From Clostridiales bacterium UBA1740 (GTDB taxonomy: Bacteria; Bacillota; Clostridia; Oscillospirales; CAG-272): 61,043 bases of DNA. Within the stretch, counting starts at the first letter, position 1. Each line of letters begins with the position of its first letter. The position numbers and the translations under genes are program-made. The notes under the pieces were generated by a model that was not told where the DNA came from, did not search any database, and saw nothing but the letters and a program-made list of their open reading frames with translations. Location: contig DCHY01000033.1 of assembly GCA_002315715.1 (NCBI GenBank), forward strand, positions 1 through 61,043, in the 5' to 3' direction. Below, piece after piece: positions 25,521-34,127 of this stretch.

Positions 25521-26930
25521 ATGAGTGACACCGCGGTGCACGAAGGCCACCGAGAGCGGATGCGACGCAAATTCGTTTTGCACGGCGCCGACGTTTTCGA
25601 TTCTTACGAACTTCTCGAGATGCTCCTTTACTTTGTCTTGCCCTACCGCGACACCAATCCGCCGGCACACCGCCTTTTGTCCGCCTTTGGGACGCTCGAT
25701 TGTGTGTTTTCCAAACCTCTGTCGGATTTGTCCGCCGTGGACGGCATCGGAGCGAGCGCTGCCCGTTTTTTGTTGTCGGTCGGCGAAAACGGCAAGGATG
25801 CGCTGCTTTATCGCGGCTCGTCCCTTGAACCTTTCGATTCTTACGAAAGAGTGTCGGCATTCTTTCTCTCCCGTATGAAAAACGGCAATCCCCCCGTCCT
25901 TGACGCGCTGTTTCTCGATAACCGTATGTGCGGTATTGCCGCAGAACGGCTTTACGAAACGGATTTTTCGAGCGGCGCCGTCAATCCCGTCTCCTGCGTT
26001 CGACGGGCATTGAATCTTCACGCTTCCGTTGTGATTTTGGCGCACAGCCGTCTTCACGGTGCACTCTTCCCGACCGAAAGCGACAGGGCAGGGTACCGTT
26101 CTTTCGCGGATGCCTTGGAACTTGCCGGAATCAAGGAAGCCGACCATTTTCTCGTCGTCGGCGATAAACTCATCAGTCTTAAATCCTTCCGCCCGTCCGA
26201 CTTTTACGGCGTGCCGAAACTGTCGGAATATTACGACACATACCCAAAAGGAGAACCGTTGCAAACGGCGGCAACGGCACGGGCAGAGCGTCCCGCACCT
26301 TTGGTGTTCGGTGACGACGGCATGCTTCTTTGCCGTTTTCTCTCACCGCTCTATGAAGAAGAAAAGGCAAAAGCCCTCGCCGAAAAACTTCTTTTCCGCT
26401 TTGGCAGTGCCGAGCGCGTCTTTTCGGCAGATTTCGAATCGTTGCTCGGCGTCGACGGCGTCGGCGAGAAGTGCGCTTTCTTCATCCGTTTGTGCATGGC
26501 GCTTACCTCGCGCCGTATGACCGAGAAGTTTCCCTTCGGACGCGCCGTCACCGAGTCCGAAATCCAAGAATATTTCACCTCGTATTTTGCCGGACAGCAG
26601 GATGAAGAGGTGTTGATGATGACGTTTGACAAAGAAAACCGACCGAGTGGCGTCTGCCGTCTTTCCAAAGGAACGGTCAATTCTTCCAATCTCAACAGAC
26701 GTGCCTGTCTCGAAGCCGCGGTGCAGAAAGAAGCCGTCAGCGTCGTTTTGGCGCACAATCACCCGGGCGGCGTAGCCGAACCCTCCAAAGAAGATTACGC
26801 GGCGACCGGCGCACTTGCCGACGCCCTTCTCACCGTCAACGTCAAATTGCGCGATCACTTCGTCGTGGCAGGCTGTCATTGCGTGTCTATGTTCACGCGC
26901 GAAAACGACGATTTTCATTTGCATCAGTAA
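25521..26930 (+). CDS. Tandem RadC-like (JAB/MPN) protein, two copies in one chain
   Basis: A 469-residue protein, twice the usual RadC length. Residues 1-80 resemble the helix-hairpin-helix start of RadC (HRERMRRKF, VDGIGASAARFLL) and about 85-220 a first JAB/MPN domain. About 275-335 is a second HhH region (LLGVDGVGEKCAFFIRL), and 340-469 a second JAB/MPN domain. The second has an intact JAMM motif, HNHPGGVAEPSKED (His-x-His, seven, Ser-x-x-Asp). The first reads HSRLHGALFPTESD, so one His is Arg and the Ser is Thr, and zinc binding is probably lost. RadC family function is unsettled despite the name. It is 19 bp ahead of fhs. Confidence 0.9.
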   Translation: MSDTAVHEGHRERMRRKFVLHGADVFDSYELLEMLLYFVLPYRDTNPPAHRLLSAFGTLDCVFSKPLSDLSAVDGIGASAARFLLSVGENGKDALLYRGSSLEPFDSYERVSAFFLSRMKNGNPPVLDALFLDNRMCGIAAERLYETDFSSGAVNPVSCVRRALNLHASVVILAHSRLHGALFPTESDRAGYRSFADALELAGIKEADHFLVVGDKLISLKSFRPSDFYGVPKLSEYYDTYPKGEPLQTAATARAERPAPLVFGDDGMLLCRFLSPLYEEEKAKALAEKLLFRFGSAERVFSADFESLLGVDGVGEKCAFFIRLCMALTSRRMTEKFPFGRAVTESEIQEYFTSYFAGQQDEEVLMMTFDKENRPSGVCRLSKGTVNSSNLNRRACLEAAVQKEAVSVVLAHNHPGGVAEPSKEDYAATGALADALLTVNVKLRDHFVVAGCHCVSMFTRENDDFHLHQ

Positions 26931-26949
26931 ACCGAAAAAGGAGCATAGT

Positions 26950-28626
26950 ATGGCTATCTTATCCGACATTGAAATTGCACAAAAAACGAAAATGGAGCCG
27001 ATTACCGCCATCGCGGCGAGAGCCGGCATTCCCGACGAGGCGCTTGAGCCTTACGGAAAATACAAGGCGAAAATCGACCTTTCGCTGCTCAAAGACGAAA
27101 AGAGAAAGAACGGAAAGTTGATTCTCGTCACCGCCATGACGCCCACCCCGGCGGGTGAGGGAAAAACCACCACCACCATCGGCGTTGCCGACGGCCTCCG
27201 CAAAATCGGCAAAAACGTCGTCGTAGCCTTGCGTGAACCCTCCCTCGGTCCCGTCTTCGGTGTCAAAGGGGGCGCCGCCGGCGGCGGATATGCACAGGTC
27301 GTGCCCATGGAGGACATCAACCTGCATTTCACGGGCGACTTCCACGCCATCGGTGCCGCCAACAACCTCCTTGCCGCTATGCTCGACAACCATATCTATC
27401 AGGGCAACGCTCTGAACATCGACCCTCGCCGAATCACCTGGCGCCGCTGCGTCGATATGAACGACCGTCAGCTTCGCTTCGTCACCGACGGTCTCGGCGG
27501 CCGCGTCAACGGTTTCCCGCGTGAGGACGGATACGATATCACCGTCGCCTCGGAAATCATGGCTGTGTTCTGCCTGTCTTCTTCCATTTCCGACCTCAAG
27601 GCGCGTCTGTCCCGCATCGTCGTCGGCTACACCTACGACGAAAAACCCGTCACGGCGGCGGATTTGCACGCCGTCGGCGCTATGACGGCACTCTTGAAAG
27701 ACGCCCTAAAACCCAATCTCGTACAAACCCTCGAAGGTACTCCGGCACTCGTGCACGGCGGTCCTTTTGCCAATATCGCCCACGGCTGCAACTCGGTTCT
27801 CGCCACCCGTATGGCGATGAAACTCGGCGATTATACCGTGACGGAAGCCGGCTTCGGTGCCGACCTCGGCGCCGAGAAATTTCTCGACATCAAGTGCCGT
27901 GCGGCAGGATTGACGCCCGACGCCGTCGTCGTCGTTGCCACCGTCAGAGCCCTCAAAATGCACGGCGGCGTGCCGAAGACCGAACTCGGGGCGGAGAATC
28001 TGTCTGCCCTTGCCAAAGGTCTTCCCAATCTGCTTCGTCACGTTTCCAACATCAAAAACGTCTATAAACTCCCCTGCGTCGTCGCCCTCAACCGTTTCCC
28101 GACGGATACCGACGCCGAGGTTGCCGAGGTCATGAAAGAATGTAAAGAACTCGGCGTCAATACCGTTCTCTCCACCGTTTGGGCAGAGGGCGGAGAAGGC
28201 GGAAAAGATTTGGCGCGCGAGGTCGTACGCCTCTGCGAAGATGAAAAAGGCGACTTCACCTTCAGTTACGAAGATACCGACACTCTCGTCGAGAAGATTT
28301 TTAAAGTGGCAACCAAAATCTACGGTGCCAAGGACGTCGCCATCGACCTGCCGGCACTCAAAGAAATCGACAAACTCACGTCGCTCGGCTTCGGGAATCT
28401 TCCGGTCTGCCTTGCCAAAACGCAGTACAGTTTCTCCGACGATCCGAAAGCCCTCGGCGCTCCCACGGACTTCACTCTTCACGTCCGCCGCGTCAAAGTG
28501 TCGGCGGGTGCCGGCTTCGTCGTCGTATATACCGGTGACATTATGACCATGCCGGGACTTCCGAAAGTCCCCGCCGCAGAGAATATCGACGTCTCGGAAG
28601 ACGGCGTTATTTCCGGCCTTTTCTGA
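26950..28626 (+). CDS. fhs: Formate-tetrahydrofolate ligase
   Basis: A 558-residue ATP-dependent enzyme loading formate on tetrahydrofolate, feeding purine synthesis and, in acetogens, the methyl branch. The P-loop TPTPAGEGKTTTTIGVADG lies near residues 63-81. REPSLGPVFGVKGGAAGGG and the VALNRFPTDTD segment near the C-terminal third are diagnostic. ATG at 26950 follows AAAAAGGAG. Downstream come an ACT protein, a UPF0210 protein and glyA, so this is a one-carbon/serine cluster. No other Wood-Ljungdahl genes are in the window. Confidence 0.97.
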   Translation: MAILSDIEIAQKTKMEPITAIAARAGIPDEALEPYGKYKAKIDLSLLKDEKRKNGKLILVTAMTPTPAGEGKTTTTIGVADGLRKIGKNVVVALREPSLGPVFGVKGGAAGGGYAQVVPMEDINLHFTGDFHAIGAANNLLAAMLDNHIYQGNALNIDPRRITWRRCVDMNDRQLRFVTDGLGGRVNGFPREDGYDITVASEIMAVFCLSSSISDLKARLSRIVVGYTYDEKPVTAADLHAVGAMTALLKDALKPNLVQTLEGTPALVHGGPFANIAHGCNSVLATRMAMKLGDYTVTEAGFGADLGAEKFLDIKCRAAGLTPDAVVVVATVRALKMHGGVPKTELGAENLSALAKGLPNLLRHVSNIKNVYKLPCVVALNRFPTDTDAEVAEVMKECKELGVNTVLSTVWAEGGEGGKDLAREVVRLCEDEKGDFTFSYEDTDTLVEKIFKVATKIYGAKDVAIDLPALKEIDKLTSLGFGNLPVCLAKTQYSFSDDPKALGAPTDFTLHVRRVKVSAGAGFVVVYTGDIMTMPGLPKVPAAENIDVSEDGVISGLF

Positions 28627-28637
28627 TAGGAGGATTT

Positions 28638-28907
28638 ATGAAAGCCGTATTAACCGTTCTCGGAAAAGATAAGCCCGGCATCATCGCCGGCGTCAGCCTG
28701 TTCCTCGCCGAACACGGCATCAACATCGAAGATATCAGTCAAACGATCATGCAGGGCAACTTCACCATGATCATGGTCGTCAATATCGAAAACTCCGACT
28801 TGCCTCTCGGGGAACTCACCGCCGCCGCCAAAGCGGTCGGGGAGAAAATCGGCGTGACGATTCACCTTCAGCACGAAGATATCTTTAACGCCATGCACGA
28901 GGTTTGA
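28638..28907 (+). CDS. ACT domain protein (UPF0237)
   Basis: An 89-residue single ACT domain, the small ligand-binding fold that senses amino acids. Typical sequence: AVLTVLGKDKPGIIAGVSLFLAEHGINIEDIS at the N terminus and a C-terminal VTIHLQHEDIFNAMHEV. AGGAGG precedes the ATG. Just 1 bp separates it from the UPF0210 gene; this pair is conserved across Bacillota and Archaea. It probably regulates its neighbour or the pathway. Confidence 0.94.
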   Translation: MKAVLTVLGKDKPGIIAGVSLFLAEHGINIEDISQTIMQGNFTMIMVVNIENSDLPLGELTAAAKAVGEKIGVTIHLQHEDIFNAMHEV

Positions 28908-28908
28908 G

Positions 28909-30261
28909 ATGAAAACGTCCAATATTCTTGAAACCGTCAACATGGTCGATAAAGAGCATTTTGACGTGCGAACCATCACGATGGGACTTTCGCTTTTTCC
29001 CGCCATCCGCGGAAGTGCAAAAGACACGGCAAGCGCCGTGTACGACCTCGTCACCAAACGTGCCGAACGACTTGTGAAGGTCGGCGAAGATTTGGCAAAC
29101 GAGTACGGCGTTCCCGTCGTCAATAAACGCATATCCGTCACTCCCGTCAGCCTTATCACGGCGCCCTTCAAAGGGGAAGAAGTCGTCATCGCCAAGGCGC
29201 TTGACCGCGCCGCAAAAGCCGTCGGCGTCAACTTCCTCGGCGGATATTCCGCCCTCGTCCAAAAAGGCATGACGTCTTACGAAGAATCCTTTATCCGCAG
29301 CATTCCCGAAGTGCTCGCCGAGACCGACCTTCTTTGTTCGTCCGTCAACGTCGGCTCCACCCGTGCCGGCATCGAGATGAACGCCGTGCGTCTGCTCGGT
29401 GAAATCATCAAAGAAACGGCAGAGAAGACGAAGGACCGCGACGGTTTCGGCTGTGCGAAATTCGTCGCATTCTGCAATGCCGTCGAAGACAACCCCTTTA
29501 TGGCAGGCGCCTTTCACGGCGTCGGAGAAGGGGAGTGCATGATCAACGTCGGCGTCTCCGGCCCCGGCGTCGTCTATCACGCCTTGCAGGGCAAAGAGGA
29601 CCTTCCCTTAAACGAAGTGGCGGAAATCGTCAAGAAAACCGCCTTCAAAATCACCCGTGTCGGTCAACTGATGGCGACCGAAGCCTCCAAGCGCCTCGGT
29701 GCCGAATTCGGCATCGTCGATTTGTCCTTGGCACCGACGCCCGTCGTCGGCGACTCCGTCGGACGCATCCTTGAGTCGATGGGGCTTCAAAGCGTCGGTA
29801 CCCACGGTACCACCGCGGCTTTGGCGCTTCTCAACGACGCCGTCAAAAAGGGCGGTGTCATGGCGACCTCGCGCGTCGGCGGACTCTCGGGCGCCTTTAT
29901 CCCCGTTTCGGAAGACGAAGGCATGATTGCCGGCGTCAAGTGCGGTTCGCTGACGCTCGAAAAACTCGAGGCGATGACCGCCGTCTGCTCGGTCGGTATC
30001 GACATGGTCGCCGTCCCCGGTGACACCCCTGCCGAAACCATCAGCGCCATGATCGCCGACGAAGCGGCTATCGGTATGGTCAACAATAAAACTACCGCCG
30101 TCCGCGTCATTCCCGTTCCCGGGAAAGGAGTCGGACAAACCGTCGAATTCGGCGGTCTTCTCGGCGCCGCCCCCATTATGCCCGTCAATCCCGCCTCTTC
30201 CGCCGTATTGATTCACCGCGGCGGCTTTATTCCGGCACCCATCCACGGCAATAAAAACTAA
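28909..30261 (+). CDS. PFL family protein (UPF0210/DUF711)
   Basis: A 450-residue member of the UPF0210 (DUF711) family, whose fold relates to pyruvate formate-lyase and ribonucleotide reductase barrels. ETVNMVDKEHFDVRTITMGLSL at the start, the repeated small-residue stretches (GVGEGECMINVGVSGPGVV) and the C-terminal GGRxP-like GGFIPAPIHG are conserved. No glycyl-radical loop is seen, so a radical reaction should not be assumed. Its pairing with the ACT protein is the classic arrangement. Role unknown. Confidence 0.93.
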   Translation: MKTSNILETVNMVDKEHFDVRTITMGLSLFPAIRGSAKDTASAVYDLVTKRAERLVKVGEDLANEYGVPVVNKRISVTPVSLITAPFKGEEVVIAKALDRAAKAVGVNFLGGYSALVQKGMTSYEESFIRSIPEVLAETDLLCSSVNVGSTRAGIEMNAVRLLGEIIKETAEKTKDRDGFGCAKFVAFCNAVEDNPFMAGAFHGVGEGECMINVGVSGPGVVYHALQGKEDLPLNEVAEIVKKTAFKITRVGQLMATEASKRLGAEFGIVDLSLAPTPVVGDSVGRILESMGLQSVGTHGTTAALALLNDAVKKGGVMATSRVGGLSGAFIPVSEDEGMIAGVKCGSLTLEKLEAMTAVCSVGIDMVAVPGDTPAETISAMIADEAAIGMVNNKTTAVRVIPVPGKGVGQTVEFGGLLGAAPIMPVNPASSAVLIHRGGFIPAPIHGNKN

Positions 30262-30284
30262 CGACACCGACAAGGAGACAACCC

Positions 30285-31523
30285 ATGAACTTTTTTGAAA
30301 CATTGTCCGAATACGACAAAGAGGTCGCAGACGCCTGCCAAAAAGAGCTCGAAAGACAGCGCCATAACGTCGAACTCATCGCTTCCGAAAATATCGTTTC
30401 CACCGCCGTGCTTTTGGCGGCGGGAACCCCCCTTACCAATAAATACGCCGAGGGCTTTCCCGGCCACCGCTATTACGGCGGTTGCCAATACGTCGATATC
30501 GTGGAAGATATCGCAAGAGAAAGAGCCAAAAAACTCTTCGGTGCCGAACACGCCAACGTCCAACCGCATAGCGGCGCCTCTGCCAATCTTGCCGTGTTCT
30601 TTGCACTTCTTCAGCCCGGCGACACCGTCATGGGCTTGAACTTGGCACACGGCGGACACCTTTCCCACGGTTCTCCCGTCAACATTTCCGGCAAGTATTT
30701 TCACGTCGTTCCGTACAGCTTGCGTGACGACACCGAAATGCTCGACTACGACGATATTTTGGCAAAAGCAAAAGAATGCAAACCGAAACTCATCGTCGCC
30801 GGTGCCAGTGCCTATTCCCGCATTATCGATTTCAAAAAAATGCGTGAGATTGCCGATGCCGTCGGCGCATACTTGATGGTGGATATGGCGCACATCGCCG
30901 GACTCGTCGCCGCCGGGCTTCATCCTTCCCCCGTTCCGTACGCCGACGTCGTCACCACCACGACTCACAAAACCCTCCGCGGACCCCGCGGCGGACTCAT
31001 TCTTTGTAAAGAATCGTTGGCAAAAACCATTGATAAAGCCATTTTTCCGGGTACGCAGGGCGGTCCTTTGGAACATATCATTGCGGCAAAAGCCGTTGCC
31101 TTCGGCGAAGCGCTGAAGCCCGAGTTTAAGGAATATCAGTGTCAGATCGTCAAAAATGCCAAAGCCCTTTGCGAAGCCCTCAAAGCGGAAGGCTTCCGCA
31201 TCGTCGCCGACGATACGGATAACCACTTGATGCTCATCGACCTTCGTCCTTTCCACATCTCCGGCAAGGAAATGGAGACGCGTCTTGACGAGGTGCATAT
31301 CACCGTCAATAAAAACGCTATCCCCAACGACCCCGAGAAACCCACCGTCACGAGCGGTATCCGCGTCGGTACGCCTGCCGTCACGACCCGCGGTTTCAAG
31401 GAAGAAGATATGAAGACCATCGCCGGCTGGATGAGAGACGTCGCCGTCGATTTTGAAAACAACAAAGAGCGTATCACAAAGGAAGTTATCGCCCTTTGCG
31501 ATAAATACCCGATTTACAGTTAA
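30285..31523 (+). CDS. glyA: Serine hydroxymethyltransferase
   Basis: A 412-residue PLP enzyme exchanging serine and glycine with methylene-tetrahydrofolate. NVELIASENIVS near the start, YAEGFPGHRYYGGCQYVD, the PLP-lysine motif VVTTTTHKTLRGPRGG (Lys about residue 227) and the C-terminal SGIRVGTPAVTTRGF are all present. Its product glycine and methylene-THF link with fhs in the same cluster and with the glycine riboswitch-controlled transporter elsewhere in the window. Confidence 0.98.
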   Translation: MNFFETLSEYDKEVADACQKELERQRHNVELIASENIVSTAVLLAAGTPLTNKYAEGFPGHRYYGGCQYVDIVEDIARERAKKLFGAEHANVQPHSGASANLAVFFALLQPGDTVMGLNLAHGGHLSHGSPVNISGKYFHVVPYSLRDDTEMLDYDDILAKAKECKPKLIVAGASAYSRIIDFKKMREIADAVGAYLMVDMAHIAGLVAAGLHPSPVPYADVVTTTTHKTLRGPRGGLILCKESLAKTIDKAIFPGTQGGPLEHIIAAKAVAFGEALKPEFKEYQCQIVKNAKALCEALKAEGFRIVADDTDNHLMLIDLRPFHISGKEMETRLDEVHITVNKNAIPNDPEKPTVTSGIRVGTPAVTTRGFKEEDMKTIAGWMRDVAVDFENNKERITKEVIALCDKYPIYS

Positions 31524-31533
31524 CGGAGAAAAA

Positions 31534-32214
31534 ATGGAAGATTTTGAACGCTACGGCGACGATAACGCCATCGACGAAGAATCGACAGAGCATAAAAAAA
31601 AGATACGCCCCCTGCGCATCCTCCTCGGACTTTTCCTCGCCGTTTTCATCCTCTTTTTCGCCCTTCGTCTGTTTCTTTTCGATTATTATCCGAAAACTAT
31701 GAAAGAACTTGCCATGACGCCTTCGCTGTCTGCGGCGGTCGAAAACGGAGCCGAAGTTTATTCCCAAGACCTTCGCTTCCCGTATGACGACAACGATCTT
31801 GACACCCTAAACAGCAACGACCTCGGCAGTTTCTTTTGCGATTATCTCTACGTTTGCCCCGAAGCCGGGGAACTGCAAATTACCCTGCGCATGAACGAGT
31901 CGACCTTCGACCGCGTTGCCGAAAAATACGGCAAAACGGTGTCGGTGGATTGTGACCTTTCGGCGTTCTCTTTTCGGCTTTATGACGACGACGGCAACGA
32001 ATACGAAACCGTCACCTATCGCGAGGAAACTTCGTTTTGGATGTACCGCTACGTCAAACTCGCCTTTTCGGGAGTCCCCCTCACCGACGACATCCGCCCT
32101 TCTTGGATTCGCGTTGAGATTTTCTACGAAGGGGAAGAAACGCCTTATTCTTACGCTCTGATTTACGAAACCGGGGACAATCACCCCACATTCCAATCCG
32201 TGAAAGTGAAATAA
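31534..32214 (+). CDS. Hypothetical single-pass membrane protein
   Basis: This 226-residue protein is not recognised. It has an acidic cytoplasmic N terminus (residues 1-25), one TM helix (about 30-55, LRILLGLFLAVFILFFALRLFLFDYY) and a soluble, mainly beta region outside. Start at 31534 follows CGGAGAAAAA; an upstream in-frame ATG lies inside glyA and is rejected. It is 10 bp after glyA and 1 bp before the next gene, so the two are expressed with the one-carbon cluster, perhaps as read-through passengers. Confidence 0.8.
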   Translation: MEDFERYGDDNAIDEESTEHKKKIRPLRILLGLFLAVFILFFALRLFLFDYYPKTMKELAMTPSLSAAVENGAEVYSQDLRFPYDDNDLDTLNSNDLGSFFCDYLYVCPEAGELQITLRMNESTFDRVAEKYGKTVSVDCDLSAFSFRLYDDDGNEYETVTYREETSFWMYRYVKLAFSGVPLTDDIRPSWIRVEIFYEGEETPYSYALIYETGDNHPTFQSVKVK

Positions 32215-32215
32215 C

Positions 32216-32746
32216 ATGGTAGAATATTCCGTCCAAGTCAAACCGCAAAACCGAAACGCCGTTTATCTCTGTCTCGGCGTCACGGTGCTTGCCGCGGTCG
32301 CGTTTTATATCTCCACCCGTCTTGAGGTATATAGGGGCATTTTTCAATTTTTGGCGCTCTTGCTTTTGACCACCACGGTATTGATTTATACCCAATACGT
32401 GACGGCGGTTTATCTTTTCGACGTCTTCGAGACGGACGACGGCACGCCGCTTTTCACCGTCCGCCGCTTGATCGGCAAACGCACGACCACCCTCGCCCGT
32501 TTTTCTCTCTACGAGATTTTCGACGTGCAAAAAACACAGCCGAAAGACAGAATGAAAAACAAGCGCGAAAAGGGAAGATTAAAATACGTCTACGCGGCTT
32601 CGCTCTTTGCCGATGCTCTTTACAGGATTCAAATAGACGGCACCGAGAAAGCCGACGTGTATATCGAACTCAACGAGGAAGGCGAGAAAAACCTTCTCCC
32701 GATTCTCGAAGGGTTTCAAAACAAACCGAAAAAAGACGAAATCTAA
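32216..32746 (+). CDS. Hypothetical membrane protein with two TM segments
   Basis: This 176-residue protein is not recognised. Two adjacent TM helices (about residues 16-33 and 39-63) precede a cytoplasmic domain that resembles the bacterial PH-like fold of small membrane proteins (FTVRRLIGKRTTTLARFSLYEIFDV), with a basic patch (KTQPKDRMKNKREKGRLKY). The same TM-hairpin plus PH-like layout is seen in the unrelated gene at 2316-2933. It is the last gene before the terminator at 32748. Confidence 0.75.
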   Translation: MVEYSVQVKPQNRNAVYLCLGVTVLAAVAFYISTRLEVYRGIFQFLALLLLTTTVLIYTQYVTAVYLFDVFETDDGTPLFTVRRLIGKRTTTLARFSLYEIFDVQKTQPKDRMKNKREKGRLKYVYAASLFADALYRIQIDGTEKADVYIELNEEGEKNLLPILEGFQNKPKKDEI

Positions 32747-32747
32747 C

Positions 32748-32782
32748 AAAAAAAGCATCCGAAAAAATCGGATGCTTTTTTA
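32748..32782. terminator. Bidirectional terminator
   Basis: Stem AAGCATCCG / CGGATGCTT with flanking A- and T-runs, between the convergent genes ending at 32746 and 32796. Confidence 0.88.
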
Positions 32783-32795
32783 TGTATTGTCAAAA

Positions 32796-34037
32796 TCAAA
32801 CGGATTTTTCGTTTTCCGGTTCTTCGATTTCCACTTCGTTTATCGGCTCGGTCAACTCGTTGACTTCTTGATATGCGTTTTCCTGATCTTTGACTACTTC
32901 ATCAATTCTGAGTTGTTCTGACAGCAGCGCATCTTCGTTGATCGGCTCCGGTACGTTCTTGTTCGTCGCTTGCTCGTTGAGTTCTTCTACCGTCTTTCCT
33001 TCTTTCAGCGACTTTTCGAGAAGCTGGATTCTTATCGTATTGGCTTGTTCTTTCGTCCAGATTTCTATAAAGTTGGTTTTGGCTTGCTTGAAATCTGCGA
33101 TTTTTCGGCGGATGTCGGTATCCTTTCCCGCATTCTTTTCTTGATCTTCAAACCATTTGTCATATCCCTTTTGTTTGTCTGCTTGGGGAAGTTTTTTCCA
33201 TGCTTCGCGGTCCGGAACAGTCTTGTAGAACTCTGACTTCAACGCCTTGTATGTTTTATTCAATTTCGTCTGTGCATCATATCTATCCTTTTGCCTTTGC
33301 TGGATCTCCTCGATTTCCTTTTTTGCGCCCGTGATGTTTTTCTCAATAAATTCCTCGTATTGCCGTTCGAGCTCTTCGTTGGGATTGGCGTACGCTTCGA
33401 CTTGATTTATTATTTTCTCAACGGAACGTTTGATATTCGGAGAATTGATATCACGGTTGTAGTCGTTAAACATGATACCATGCCTGTTTACCAAGAGATC
33501 TCTCAGTTCCGCTTCCTGTTGCACCATCCTATTGTAGCTCTTACGGTACCACCATTGCATGAAACCGTTGCGCTTTTCATATTCCGCCAATTTCTGATTC
33601 AGGGTTCTCATCAGACAAATGTTGTCGAGCAACTGGTTGCGATCAATTTTCACGGAGAAATTCTCGACCCATTTTTGTACGGTCGGGTTGTTTTTGAATT
33701 GTCCGGTTGCCAAACTCCTGAGAGATTCCGGCATCTTACTGGTTCGATCGTCCATTCCGTCAATGCTATTTTTGTTGATGACGACACGTAGTTCTTTGGT
33801 GCTGGCATACCAAAAGTCTCTGGCTTTGCTTGCCAAAGCGGAATAACTGAGTTTCTTCCATTCGGCGTCTCTGCTTTTGATGATGCTGAAACAGTCGTTG
33901 TAACGTTGTTCCGGAGTCAGTTGTCTATTGCGAGTGCGGACGGAACGGTCGATATTGTTCCAATCGATAGTCTGGGGCTCGTCATTGCTTTGACGTTTAC
34001 GCTTGGGTTGCGGTTGTTTTGCATCTTTTTTCGGCAT
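32796..34037 (-). CDS. Hypothetical AT-rich charged helical protein
   Basis: This 413-residue protein is not recognised. A basic N terminus (PKKDAKQPQPKRKRQS) is followed by a mostly helical body with Trp/Tyr-rich spots (FMQWWYRKSYNRMVQQ near 158-173), a coiled-coil-like stretch at about 215-270, and an acidic tail from about 355 to the end. There is no signal peptide or TM segment. Its base composition is clearly more AT-rich than its neighbours, with many AAT, ATA and TTG-type codons, suggesting recent arrival or relaxed selection. It has its own promoter (34099-34071) and an AGGTAGG ribosome site. Confidence 0.85.
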   Translation of the reverse strand: MPKKDAKQPQPKRKRQSNDEPQTIDWNNIDRSVRTRNRQLTPEQRYNDCFSIIKSRDAEWKKLSYSALASKARDFWYASTKELRVVINKNSIDGMDDRTSKMPESLRSLATGQFKNNPTVQKWVENFSVKIDRNQLLDNICLMRTLNQKLAEYEKRNGFMQWWYRKSYNRMVQQEAELRDLLVNRHGIMFNDYNRDINSPNIKRSVEKIINQVEAYANPNEELERQYEEFIEKNITGAKKEIEEIQQRQKDRYDAQTKLNKTYKALKSEFYKTVPDREAWKKLPQADKQKGYDKWFEDQEKNAGKDTDIRRKIADFKQAKTNFIEIWTKEQANTIRIQLLEKSLKEGKTVEELNEQATNKNVPEPINEDALLSEQLRIDEVVKDQENAYQEVNELTEPINEVEIEEPENEKSV

Positions 34038-34070
34038 AGTAAAAACCTACCTATCTTTTATTTCTTTTCC

Positions 34071-34099
34071 ATTATAACATAAAATTTTGCGTATTACAA
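34071..34099 (-). promoter_or_regulatory. Promoter of the AT-rich orphan gene
   Basis: TTGTAA (34099-34094), 17 bp, TATAAT (34076-34071), extended -10 TGT, on the minus strand. Confidence 0.75.
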
Positions 34100-34127
34100 A
34101 TATATTACAGAAAATTCGGAAAATCGT

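Noticed and set aside
31453..31533. Longer start of the membrane protein after glyA
   Set aside because: It would lie within the glyA coding region without a ribosome site; the ATG at 31534 has GGAG.
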